In this document: in pieces, positions 30,086 to 40,999 of the stretch
How positions within the stretch are numbered: position 1 is the first letter of the stretch
Layout: each line of letters opens with the position of its first letter
NCBI RefSeq assembly: GCF_900497805.2
Contig: NW_020954701.1
Span: 1,318,305-1,382,304, forward strand
DNA from: Vombatus ursinus
Taxonomy: Eukaryota > Chordata > Mammalia > Diprotodontia > Vombatidae
Direction of reading: 5' to 3'
Length of the DNA: 64,000 bases
Made by a program: the position numbers and the translations under genes
Notes under the pieces: model-generated
What the model saw: only the letters and a program-made list of their open reading frames with translations
Database searches by the model: none
What the model was told of the DNA's origin: nothing

Positions 30086-30325
30086 GGCTAGACAATAGAA
30101 ACAAAACAAAAATTAAGCAGCAATGCCTTCTCTCTGTCATCAGTTATCTTCCCACTCATACCCTAGCAGCAATTGGAGCCCTCCTGGGATCTTCTTTCTC
30201 CAATATAGCTTTAAAAAGTCCTTCTGCTGTTCTTAGCTTTCCACATGAACCTGCCACTCTGAGCTTTAGAACTCCTGATACTACCCCTTAGAGAATTGCG
30301 CCATATTTTTGCATTTATCTTCTGT
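30086..30325. other. Unassigned DNA
   Basis: No gene or family recognised. Confidence 0.35.
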
Positions 30326-30329
30326 TCGG

Positions 30330-31560
30330 TGTCCTTCTAACTTTTGGACTTAATTTTAAGAAATCTAAGTGAATAAGTCCTTTGTTATTCTTATAGTTTT
30401 TTTTTTAGACAACTCCCATTTTTCTTCTTCATCAGAATTGTTTTTCATTCTGTCTTCAGAATTTCATTCTTTTGAGTTGATTGTTTCCTCTGGCACCCCA
30501 CCCCTACCCTGCTCCACCTTGGATTGCCAGCTATAGAATTTTAGTCTATAGGAACCTCTGAACCATTGGAAATATGCTTTCCCAAAATCTAGGGTGCATG
30601 TCAAATTATGTACAGCTTTGCTCTCCTCTGTCACAAACTCTAGGAGGTAATGGTCACTTCTCTCCAAAGTTCCCAATATTTCTACCCTACCATCCAGTTC
30701 CTTCTTAATAATAAGAATGAGATCCAGAATAGAATTTATATCAGTTCCTTCAATATTTAAAGGATGAAGTTACCATTAAGACAAGTCAAGACATTTTTAG
30801 TTACTTTGTTTTTGGCAGAGAAAAAACTCTAGCAGATATCTGGATAATTGAAGTCTCCCATCACTATGGTGTGATGCCTTTGGAACGGGCTTGTGATCTA
30901 ATTGTCCTCTTTCTGTCTAGGTGTTCTGTAATGTATTCTGATGACAGAATCTTTTGGGTCTTTTACCTTATAGATCTTCACCCAAATATACTCTACCGTG
31001 TTTTCCCTGCTCTGATTCTGAGATTTCTTTATCTGACTATATTTTCTTGATAGGTAATGCTACCCCACTCTCTTTTAATCTACCTATTTTTTTTTTTAAC
31101 AAAGCATAGCTATCTAAAGCCATAGTCTAGTCATAGGTCCTATTCCATTAAATCTCAGTAATAGCTGTGAGGTAAAATTCACCCCCTTCTATTAGGATCT
31201 CTAGTTTATTTGACTTCTTCCTTATTCATATAGATAGACATTTGAGGCCATGGCTTTAAAACTATCATCTATTTTTAGACTTTATCTCCTGTGAATTTCT
31301 GTATGTTTCAACTGTCATTCCTCTTCCCACATTGTAATGACTTTCAATGACATGTAGCTTGCTGAATATAAGTAGTTTTCTTCCTTCTCTGTGTAAAAGC
31401 TCTTTTGATAAGATTTGTAAGATACTGAGTAAAATACATTCTTACCAGCCCATGTTAAGTGCATTCCAGCCCTCATCAGAAGCTTGTCATTTTTCTATTT
31501 AAGTCATGATCCAGAAATCCAAATCGCATTCAAGGACACCCTCTTCTTAATCAGATGTTT
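30330..31560 (-). repeat. CR1/L3 LINE, endonuclease region
   Basis: The minus strand encodes 'TIVMGDFNYP' at about 30841-30870, with GDFN at 30858-30847, the AP-endonuclease signature of CR1-clade LINEs. The plus-strand wording ('aggaggtaatggtcacttct', 'agatccagaatagaattta', 'ttgaagtctcccatcactat', 'gtaatgctaccccactctct') follows the reversed CR1/L3 order. Heavily decayed. Confidence 0.7.
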
Positions 31561-31604
31561 AGTTCCCTTTTGTCTCCCCTACCTTCAGTGGACAACAACT
31601 GGAT

Positions 31605-31850
31605 AGCAGTTAGCTGGTCCCATGGATAGAGCTTTGTTCTTGGAGTTAGGAAGAAATGAGTTCAAATCTGGCCTCAGACAGTTACCAGCTATGTGACTTT
31701 GGGTAAGTCACTTAACCTCTGTCTGCCTCATTTTCCTCAATTATTAAAAAAAAACTACCTCACAGAGCTGTTATGAAGACCAAATGAGATATTTGTGCAT
31801 AGCACAGTGCCTGGCACGTAGTAGGGACCATACAAATATTATTATTCCCT
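31605..31850 (+). repeat. MON1/MIR-type CORE-SINE
   Basis: 'ccatggatagagctttgttc', 'gttaccagctatgtgacttt', 'acagagctgttatgaagacc', 'cagtgcctggcacgtagtag', ATT end. Confidence 0.85.
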
Positions 31851-32735
31851 CCTTTCCCTTTCTTTTCCTTCTCCCTTCTCTGTCTGGCATTTGATTTCCT
31901 ACCCAAGACTTTCTCATTTCTTAGAGGACAAGCTGTTAACTTCTTCCTCAGAGTCTCTAGCTCTGCTGCCTTCCTCCTCTTCAAGAAGAGCTTCCAATGT
32001 TGCTTTTCCTCTTCAGGCTCACAGTACTCCATCTTGCCTTCCACCTCTACATGGTGCTCTCTTGCTCTCCAGCCTTCTGGGGGATTTCTATTATACCTAC
32101 TTCTATCCTTTTCAACTTATTTTTCCTCATTGAAGCTCCCCTTAAGGAACACTTCATCATTTCTAATGACCTTGAGTTTCATGGGGCCTTCCTCAAGTCC
32201 CTTTGCTTTCTCTTCACAAAGGGAGAGAAGTCTGTTGGCACATTGAAAATCTAGAGCAGTCATTTGGCCATGGTGGGGATGCAAACACTACACACTCAGT
32301 GCAAATCACTGCAAAAGTTCTTGCTCTTCATTCTCTTTGATAGTGAGATCCTCAATTCTAGTATTGAAAACTACTAGGAGTGATTGAGACTCACCTCATT
32401 AGCTCCTCATTAATACCTTCTCACACCTTTTATTGCCTCTGAACAACTTTAAGCCACACCTAACTTCCTTTCCTTTCTCTTATTAACCTGTCTTACCAAT
32501 TGGTCTTACTTTTTCTTATTTGCCTTACTTGCCATCTTCTTTTTCTATTTCTTTTCTCCCTTCTCAGATCCTTTTCCAGTCTTTTTCTTCCTTCACATAA
32601 CTTGACTTCAGATTGTGTCCTTCAGAATGAAGTCTTTTTTCTACTTCAGCTTGAGTTGTTCTCCTTCAGTTTTTTCTCAAGTTCTTTCGAATTTCTCCTA
32701 ACCACATTTGAGTTCTAGGCTGCCAAAACCTTTGG
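31851..32735. other. Pyrimidine-rich tract, about 0.9 kb
   Basis: The plus strand is strongly C/T-rich throughout. Several short overlapping frames follow from the composition, with serine-, leucine- and phenylalanine-rich products. No gene and no clear repeat family. Confidence 0.45.
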
Positions 32736-32744
32736 GAAGGCTAT

Positions 32745-33610
32745 GGGAAGGCCTTCTAAAAGCTCCAAACTTTCAAAAAAAAATCATCGATACAAACCAT
32801 ACAAACCAAACACAAACCTCTACACTCCCATGAAACTGTCACTGAAATATTCTAGTATATATGCCCAAAGGGCTATAAAAATGTGCATACCCTTTGACCC
32901 AGCAATAGTACTTCTAGGGCTGTATCCCAAAGAGATCATAAAAATGGGAAAAAGGATTCACATGTACAGAAATATTTATAGAAGCTCTTTCTCTGGTGTC
33001 AAAGAGTTGGAAATTGAGGGGATGCCCATCACTTGGGGAATGGCTGAACAAGTTGTGATTTATGAATGTAATGGAATACTATTGTGCTATAAGAAATGAT
33101 GAGCCAGTGGGCTTCAGAAAAACCTGGAAAGACTTGTATGGATTGATGCTGAGTGAAGTGAGCAGAACTTAGGAGAATGTTGTACACAGTAACAGCCACA
33201 TTGTACGATGACTAACTTTGATAGACTTAGCTCTTCTCAGCAATACAAGAACCTAAGACATCTCCAAAAGTCTCATGATGGAAAATGCTATATACATCCA
33301 GAGAAAGAACCATGGAGTTTGAATGCAGATTGAAGCATACTATTTGCTCCTTTTTCTTCTTCTGTTTTGTTTGGTTTCTTCTTTCTTGTGGTTCCTCCTA
33401 TTGGTTCTAATCTTCCTTATTACATGACTAATGTGAAAATGTTTAATCAGAATGTATATGTACAGCCTATATCAGATTGTGCACCATCTTGGGGAGGGAA
33501 GTGGGGAAGGAGGGGGAGAAAATTTAAAACTCAAAATTAAAAACTCACATAGGAAGTGATTGTTCAAAACTAAAAATATATTAATTAATTAAAAAAACAA
33601 TTTTTAAAAA
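32745..33610 (+). repeat. L1 3' end, about 0.87 kb
   Basis: Carries the L1 ORF2-tail and 3' UTR order: 'ccctttgacccagcaatagt', 'gaaatatttatagaagctct', 'cttggggaatggctgaacaa', 'gaaatgatgagccagtgggc', 'tgcaccatcttggggaggga', ending 'aattaattaaaaaa'. The frame 32743-33099 is the remnant of this region ('FDPAIVLLGLYPKEI' equals the L1 ORF2 C-terminal motif). 5'-truncated. Confidence 0.9.
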
Positions 33611-33979
33611 AAAGAAATAACTTAGTAAATACCCAGCACAGATGGGAGCATTTGTACATTTGCAATATATTGAGGTAGGCTAGATGTGGAAACCTGTAAA
33701 AACTTACTCACTTTTTCATTTGTCACCGTTATTAGAAGTCCCCAGGAGTTAGTTTTATGTCAAGCATTCCAAATGGCCCAGGACTAATTGCTTCTTATGT
33801 GAAATACAATCAGCCTCTTTTGATACACCATTTCCCACATTAAAATAGGAAATATCAATTGTTAAAAATAGTATATGATGTTAAAATTAAAAGTGCTTTG
33901 TTAGATTATGTGAAAGGGCTTCGAAAACCATAAAACATTATATATATGTAAGGCACTATTATACTTTGCTTAAAAAAAA

Positions 33980-34330
33980 GAGTCCTTTAGAGGCTCTCAA
34001 TTTCCTACTGATTTAAATCTAAACTTCTCCACTTGGCTTTTAAGAATGTCCATAATCTAGTTCTACTTTATTTTTAGTCACTCTGCAATATACACCCTTC
34101 ACTTCAGTCAGGCTTGATTTCTTCCTCATTTTTTTTTTTTTGGAGAGTTTATTCTCTTCTCCTTTCTGTTTCGTTCAGGTTCTTTTGCCTAAACTGGAAT
34201 GTGGTTCCTTCCCATTGCATTTGTCCATATCCTAGCCATATTTCATAATCTTGGGTTCTGGTTCTGATTACACCAATAGATTGTTAATGTCCGATCTTTT
34301 CCATAAAGTCTTCTCTGATTGTAGAACTAA
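33980..34330 (+). repeat. L2 3' half
   Basis: 'tctccacttggcttttaaga', 'actctgcaatatacaccctt', 'gtcttctctgattgtag': diverged L2. Confidence 0.6.
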
Positions 34331-34400
34331 AGAATGCCGTTGCTGGAGGGGGCCTTAGAAGTGGTTCCAGTCTAATGCCATGGTTCTGTGACACACTGGG
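34331..34400 (-). repeat. MIR3-like fragment
   Basis: 'gctggagggggccttagaag' is the reversed MIR3-like tail. Confidence 0.5.
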
Positions 34401-34739
34401 GCCTTTGTGTAAGAATTAGACCAGCACTTCCATGCTGAAAGCAACAGTTCTTTACTTCATGTGTTTTACGTCATGCAAGGAAATGTGAGGTGGCATAATT
34501 TGAAGCCCCCAATGGTGGAAGCGTATTGGAGGAGACAGTGGCAACAAGGAAAGGATTTGGGGCAGTACCTCTAACCACTCACCCAAACAAGGATAGCATT
34601 TCATACCCTCAAAATGAGATGGGGAAGATAAGGAAGAGATATAACCAGGGATAATGCCAGAGTCTTAAATGTGGTTGTCAAGCCAAGTGTGGCAGAAGGA
34701 AAATGAAATTCAAGAAATCCAAGCGGCGACCACTTCCCC

Positions 34740-35620
34740 AGAATTAGAACATCATTAATGTCAAGTTCATATTATTCCAACCCAAAGCAAGAAAAGAGTG
34801 ACAGCAAAACAAACAAACAAACAAACAAAAAACCCAGAAAGGAAATAACACACTTCAACATAAAAAAAAAACCCATCACAAAAAATCAGAAAGATGTGAA
34901 AAAAGGAACAAGCAATCCAACATTAAAAAAAACCTCACAGAAAAATCAGAAAGATGGGAAAAAAGGAACAAGCAATCAAAAGAGGCCCCAGTACAGCAGA
35001 CATTTAATTATGATACTAAAGAATGTGATACCAAACCTTCAGAAAAGAATGACACAACTGTAATAAAACATAAAAACCTTTCTACTCCCAGATATAATGA
35101 AACAATAATTAAAACCTCCAGAGTTTAGAATATCATTTAAAAAATTAAGGTCAGAAATTAGGACCAAAATTAAAGTTCACAAAGATGAATTTCAATTAAG
35201 AAATTAAAATAATTTAAAACAATTTGTAGAGAATATCTTTAAATCTGTGAACATTTGTAAGAAGAGACCAATAGATTGAATATTTAAAAATACGGAGAAA
35301 ATTGCCCAGAAGTATTAGAATTAGAGAGCAAAATATAGAATAGTAGAATCGGTAGACATGGGCAGAGAAAAACCCCAGGTTCAATTAACCTAGAAATTTT
35401 CTGTCCAAGTTCTAGAACTTTGACATTAAGCAATTCATCTTTTGAGTAACTAGGAGAAGCTCCATTCACATACCAAGTTAAAACAACTCAAACATCAAGC
35501 AATAATAAATGAAAGAAATTACTGGAATATGTTATTCTTAAAAGCAAAGGAAATGAGTTTATTTAAAAAAATAATAACCTGAAAACATCAAAGAAAAGAG
35601 ACAGATTTTTCAGTTGGAGG
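34740..35620 (+). repeat. Probable L1 ORF1 relic
   Basis: A-rich. Broken frames resemble an L1 ORF1 coiled coil ('FRISFKKLRSEIRTKIK' near 35130, 'ENCPEVLELESKI' near 35297-35335). This is a weak assignment from composition and short motifs. It contains the tandem duplication at 34856-34977. Confidence 0.4.
34856..34977 (+). repeat. Two-unit tandem repeat (62 and 60 bp)
   Basis: Unit 1 (34856-34917) and unit 2 (34918-34977) share 'aaatcagaaagatg' and 'gaaaaaaggaacaagcaatc' and differ at few positions. The flanking AAAC repeat (34806-34829) is separate. Confidence 0.85.
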
Positions 35621-35629
35621 ATGGAAATT

Positions 35630-35692
35630 GCATCTTATTTATCAGTCTTACCAATTAGATTGTAAAGTTCTTAAGGGTAGGGACAATGGGAA
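35630..35692 (+). repeat. L2 3' end, first part
   Basis: 'ccaattagattgtaaagttc', 'taagggtagggacaatgg': L2 cut by the SINE that follows. Confidence 0.7.
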
Positions 35693-35694
35693 GG

Positions 35695-35965
35695 GAAAAG
35701 AAGGCAATAAATACTTATACACTGCCTATTATGTGCCATTGCTGTGCCAAGTGTTTTACAAATATTATCTCATTTGATCCTCACAGCAACACTGGAGGGT
35801 GGGTGCTATTATAATCCCCATTTTACAGATGAGGAAACTGAGGCAAATAAAGGTTAAGTGATTTGCTCAGGGTCACACAGCTACTAAGTGTCTGAGGTCA
35901 TATTTGAACTCAGGTCTTCCTGACTCCAGGCCCAGCACTCTATCCATAAGGCCACCAGCTACCTC
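35695..35965 (-). repeat. MON1/MIR-type SINE inside L2
   Basis: 'cctattatgtgccattgctg', 'tcctcacagcaacactggag', 'cagatgaggaaactgaggca', 'gactccaggcccagcactct'. Confidence 0.85.
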
Positions 35966-36075
35966 TCTATATGATTCCATCATATATTCCTGTATCTTCT
36001 CCATTTTTCTGCCTACCCAGTACCTAGCACAGTATTGGACACGTAGTAGAAACTGAGTAAATATTTGTTAATTAA
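35966..36075 (+). repeat. L2 3' terminus, second part
   Basis: 'cagtacctagcacagtattg', 'agaaactgagtaaatatttg' completes the L2 of 35630. Confidence 0.7.
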
Positions 36076-36079
36076 TCGA

Positions 36080-37260
36080 GTATCTTATCCTTGAGTGAGT
36101 TTCTACTGTGACTACTGTGCATGAATATGTTAACTTCTAGGTATATTGGTGTCCCTAATTATACAATGTATACTTTTATTTATGCTATTAAAAAGATAAT
36201 GCTTAAATTAGGATTTTGAGCCATTGCTATTTTGGTCTTGGTTGCATTGGGTTTCCATAAGTTGGTTCGCTGCCTTACTGAACACGATTAGTTCCACCTG
36301 CTTCCGCTGGCCCTGTTTATTGTGCTTGAATACAATTTTGAAACATTATTCCAGAAGTTAAATCTTTTATGTAAATTTATGTATGGCCCTCTGGGCCACC
36401 TTCCTCACTGGGCATTTGTAGCATATTGGCTGGATCCTCAGAGATCTACTAGGATTCATCGTGCTCCCTGGATCCATTCTCCTAAAACTATAGCTTATGA
36501 ACTCCCATCAGTAGGTTTATCTATAATAGAAGACACAGCTCAAGGAAAAGGCATTTACCAAGATGGCATACTAAGAAAAGTATCACCAAAAAAAATCCCT
36601 CATTTCCTCCATATGTCATCCTCTGGTTCATTATAGCTTCACAGCATAGAAGTCAGTCTTTTAAACAAAGTTTAGATTTGGGTTATGTCCAGTGTCTCCC
36701 TTAAAGGGATTAGAAAGGTACACATTGTATAATATAGAACATACAGAGGAGAACTATTTATTCTACACAAAAAAATGCTTAAAACATAAAAGTATTAAAA
36801 AAAACATGTACACATACATTGACAAAGACAGAACATGAAACAACAACCTATAACTCTTAGTATGGTCTTCCTAGAAGTTGATGTATAAAACACTGAGTCA
36901 TGGAGCACCCAGGGCATGGTCATTTCATCTTCACTTAAGATCTGCATTGTCTACGTCCATATCTTCAGGTGAGTCAGAGATTGGATTGGGCTCATCTTCT
37001 CTTGGTGGTTTTCTTCTCCAAACAGGGTGTAGTTGCCAAAAATGAAACAGAACAACAAAAAAGTTTCCACCCCCCCACTCCTCCCCCACTCCCCTAAACA
37101 CACTCCTCTTGCTTCAGGTCAACTTTGATTGAGGAACCCCCTCAATCACAAATGCCTGAGTTAGCCATTGCCCTCCAAAACTCATCTCCTAACAATCATT
37201 GTTTCCTTACCTGTACTTAGGGAAAAAAGACACAAGAAAAGAGATCATCAGATTAGCTTG
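36080..37260. other. Unassigned DNA
   Basis: Over 1 kb without a recognised family. The open frame at 36322-36636 (104 codons) shows no domain. A C-run lies at 37069-37076. An unrecognised old repeat is possible. Confidence 0.35.
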
Positions 37261-37264
37261 ATGC

Positions 37265-37365
37265 TCAATATCAGGCTTGTCTAGGGCAAGTCACTTGACT
37301 CCTTAGAACTTCAGTTTCCTGATCTCTTAAATGGGAATAATAATAATAAAAAATAGCAGTCATAG
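37265..37365 (+). repeat. MIR fragment
   Basis: 'ctagggcaagtcacttgact', 'cttaaatgggaataataata'. Confidence 0.7.
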
Positions 37366-37530
37366 AATCAAAGGATCATAGATTTAGAATTATAAAGGAC
37401 CTTAGAGGTCATTAAATCCAACCTACTCATTTTATAGATGAGAAAATTGAGCCCAAAGAGGTTAAATAATTTGCTCAAGGTCCCAAAGATAGTGTCAGAA
37501 GCATGATTTGAACTCTGGCTTTTGTGAGGA
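37366..37530 (-). repeat. MIR3-like SINE
   Basis: 'catagatttagaattataaa', 'cattttatagatgagaaaat', 'gatttgaactctggctttt'. Confidence 0.75.
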
Positions 37531-37654
37531 AAATGCCTTGTGCATTTTACAAATGTCAGCCATGTTGTTATTATCATTACAGACCTATTGCTAATAATTA
37601 TTATTAGTATAATTAATCATTAATAATGAATATAATAATGATAATGATAAATCT

Positions 37655-38790
37655 GAACCTTCTTCCAATAAAGTCTTACTCTACTGACCTACCTTGGTGT
37701 GGTGAGCTTGGATTCTTGAATACTATGCCAGTGCATCACAAGTACTGGTAGCTCCTGCCAAGTAAATTCTCAGTGACAGATGCTTGAAAACTATGCTAGC
37801 TAAGTTTAAAGAGTCTTTTCAACTGCAGTTTGGCCAATAAGCAATTAATTTTTTCAGCCACAAAAACGATTGATAAGCTAAGACAAATGTTATAGGGAGT
37901 TAGTATTTGTTAGGCCTTGTATGACCTGGGTAAGTTTCTTTTTAATTTTATTTCATTTCAACAGATACCACTTAGAAATGATCGACCGTAACAGAAAATG
38001 CTTTTTTCTTTTTTGGTGGCTTGTTTGTTAACATTTTTATTATCCTATCAGTTTTAAATTCCAACTTTTCCATGTTTAATCTATGAAGTTAAATGGTTGT
38101 AAGCCATTTAAGCTGAGAGCTGCAGAATGTATATGAGATTCATTATGCACTCCAGATGTTACTGCATGGGAATGAATGGAATAGAATAATTCATCCAGAA
38201 TAGTATATTGTTGTTCTACCCCTTTTAAGAAATGCCCCCATTTCTCTCTGTCTTGTTGACTGAGTAGAGGTGAGAGTGGGGTGTTGAGGTGGTGGTGATA
38301 TCCAAAGGAGGCCCAAGGAATCCATCCTACATTGGCCCAGTTTTCTTAGCTGCTCTCAACCACCACCAAAGACTTTGGGAGACTGCTCACAGCACATGGC
38401 ACGAAGCTCAGGCTCTGGTTCAGTAGAATTTTCTGGGGGTGGGAGAGAGTATGGATTTCAGGGAGGAAACGAATAATTCCAATTCTTTTTATACGACTAA
38501 AAACCCTGCAAATGATTCATTGATATTTATGGAATACTAGGGAGGTGTCTGAGGGCTCCTGGGTGTCTAAAAGTAACAGATTGTCAAATTTCATGTAGCT
38601 CTAATTTTTCTGAGTGGCAGGAAAGGAAAGGTTTACTTTTCTTGGAAGGAATGAAAAGTATCATTGTTATTTTTACTTTATGTCCGGACCTGTGATTTTA
38701 TTCGCATAAGGAAATTCCTGGTTAGGAAACTACTTTTACTAGTACAGGCCAGCAAATGGCCTATTCTAATTTAATGTCTTCGAAAATGGC
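37655..38790. other. Non-repetitive DNA
   Basis: About 1.1 kb free of recognised repeats. 38030-38240 has a balanced, non-repetitive text that could be conserved. No exon signal that I trust. Confidence 0.35.
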
Positions 38791-38799
38791 TGTGTGAAA

Positions 38800-38890
38800 T
38801 GAAGTCACTTACCCATGACTACACACCCTGTAGGTATCCCAGGTAGACCTCATACCCATGTCCTCCTGATGCTGAGGCCTGCTTTTTGTC
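38800..38890 (-). repeat. MIR fragment
   Basis: 'gaagtcacttacccatgact', 'catacccatgtcctcctgat'. Confidence 0.6.
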
Positions 38891-38907
38891 TAGGGTGCTA
38901 AGTCTTA

Positions 38908-39176
38908 GTGGGGTCAGCTAGGTGACACCATAGTGTGTAGAGTGCCAGACTGGCCCTAGAATCAGGAAGACTCATCTCCCTGAGTTCAAATCTGACCTCA
39001 GACACTTACTAGCAGTGTGATCCTGGGCAAGTCACTTGACTCTGTTTGCCTCCGTTTCCTCATCTGCAAAATGAACTGGAGAAGGAAATGGCAAACCATT
39101 CCAATATCTTTGCTAAGAAAACCCCAAATGGGATCATGAAGAGTTGGACATGACTGAAATGACTGAACAACAGCAA
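38908..39176 (+). repeat. Mar-1 type CORE-SINE
   Basis: 'tcagctaggtgacaccatag', 'cttactagcagtgtgatcct', 'gaactggagaaggaaatggc', 'actgaacaacagc'. A near-identical 'aagtct(t)agtg' / 'aagtctaagtg' on each side is a possible target duplication. Confidence 0.9.
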
Positions 39177-39214
39177 AAAAAGTCTAAGTGATTTAGATTA
39201 AAGGCTCTTTGATA

Positions 39215-39575
39215 TTTGAGAGGCAGCATGGAAGGCATAGTTAATGTAGTGTTGGATTCAGAGTCAGAAAGACTTGGTTCAAATGCTACCACTGACACTT
39301 GCCAGCTGGGTGACCATGGACAGGTCCCTTAACCTCCCCCTCAGGCATCTAAGACCGTAGATGAATATAAGCTGATAGAGTTTCCAGGTAGTGTTGTCCA
39401 AGGGGATGGACCCTGCATTTGCATTCAGAGGGCGTTGGTTCAAATCTCATTGCTGGTTCTAATTCCAGTCCACTTAAACTCACTGAGCCTGTTCCCTTAT
39501 CTGAAGAATGAAGTAGTTGAATTAAATGACTTTTAAGTTCCCATCCAGCTCTAAATCTAAGTTCCTGTGAAATCA
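39215..39575 (+). repeat. Two MIR3-like SINE copies
   Basis: The first copy, about 39215-39345: 'attcagagtcagaaagactt', 'ccagctgggtgaccatggac'. The second, about 39390-39575: 'gagggcgttggttcaaatct', 'tgaattaaatgacttttaag', 'ccagctctaaatctaagttc'. Confidence 0.7.
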
Positions 39576-39796
39576 TCAGTCATTAACGGATGAGGAATCA
39601 TTATTATAACTGATTTCTCATCCTGTTTCTGGAGAAGCCTCACCTCCTCTCCTTTTCCATTAGCAGCAACACAAGGTTTGTTTTTTTTTCTCCCCTCTGG
39701 CTATTGGAAACAAGGTTGCTTCTGGGAAGCAGGAAACATTTGCAGGCAATACTATACCCTCTAATGCCAGGGTTTACTTATGTGTAAATAAACTAA

Positions 39797-39945
39797 ACTG
39801 ACCTGGGCAAATCACTTCACCCTGTTTGCATCAGTTTCCTCATCTATAAAATGAGCTGGAGAAGGAAATGGCAAATCACTCCAGTATCTTTGCCAAGAAA
39901 ACCTCAAATGAGGTCACGAAGAGTTGAATATGACTGAAAAATCCA
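39797..39945 (+). repeat. Mar-1 3' half
   Basis: Starts abruptly in the CORE ('gacctgggcaaatcacttca') and runs to 'gagttgaatatgactgaaaa'. 5'-truncated. Confidence 0.85.
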
Positions 39946-40834
39946 TTTGGGGAAGAAATTAACTAGTATATAGGGATGTGGCATTTATTTCTGAATGTGG
40001 ACACTAGATTTGTCCTATCCCTTTTTTTCATGAAAACCTGTTTCTGATCATTTCAGAGATTTCACATAACATTTCTTTGTTCTTTAACCTGTCTCATGGT
40101 TTGGTGTACAGTACTAGAATTCTCTATTGGGATGGACATGACTAAAAGATGTAGAGTGTATCTTTTTGGCAGTCGGGTGAAGTCTACAGATTCCTTCTCA
40201 GAATAATGAATTTTAAAAGAATAAAATAAAATACCTAGGGTTGCACAGGTTGAAACCAATTAGGTTGAAGTATAATTATAAAAATATTTTAAAAATACAT
40301 CAACCTCATCCAAGAGATAGGTTTGCCTAGGAGGCCACATGGTCACACCAAGCTGGGTCTAGTGGGGTAAAGCCTTCTCTGTACCAACCCTTTGGAACTC
40401 AGAGAGACCTAAAGTCCAGCTGGAAGAAAAGCCTGAGGGGCAGGGATTACCCCTTTAGTATATCCAGGGACTTCTAGCTGTGTAGCCAATCAAAGCATAA
40501 TCATGGCCAACAGGAAGCAGTGAAAGGACAGTTGCACATGCTCTGAAGTTGGAGGAGGGGAAGGGCAGCTCTATCATACATCCCAAAGGGATACTATACT
40601 TAGACAATATTTGACAGAATTACAAAATGTCAGAACTGGATGGGCCTCTAGTTAAATCTGCATCTATAGAGGAATCTCCCCTGTAAAATCCTCAATAAAT
40701 CATCATCTATTCTTTGCTTGAAAGTAAAGGGGATACTTAGAGAACCCTAGAGAGTCAACTAAAAATTAATTGAAATAATAACTTTAGCAAAGTTACAGAA
40801 TGTAAGATAACTCTATATAAATTATTAGCATTCA
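39946..40834. other. Unassigned DNA
   Basis: Includes a weak MIR3-like stretch near 40610-40700 ('gtcagaactggatgggcctc'). No gene. Confidence 0.35.
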
Positions 40835-40982
40835 TATATATGTATATATACACATACATATTGTATATATGTGTGTATGCATGTGTGTATACATATGTGT
40901 GTGTATATACGTATATATACATATGTATATATATGTATACATACACATATGTATATATATACATACATATATATATATATAA
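40835..40982. repeat. TA/TG compound microsatellite
   Basis: About 150 bp of alternating 'tatatgtatatatacacata' type DNA. The tyrosine-rich frames on the minus strand come from this. Confidence 0.9.
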
Positions 40983-40999
40983 ACCAACGAAACTCAGTA

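Noticed and set aside
36322-36636. 104-codon frame with a balanced composition
   Set aside because: No recognisable domain, promoter, or splice signals. Left as unassigned.
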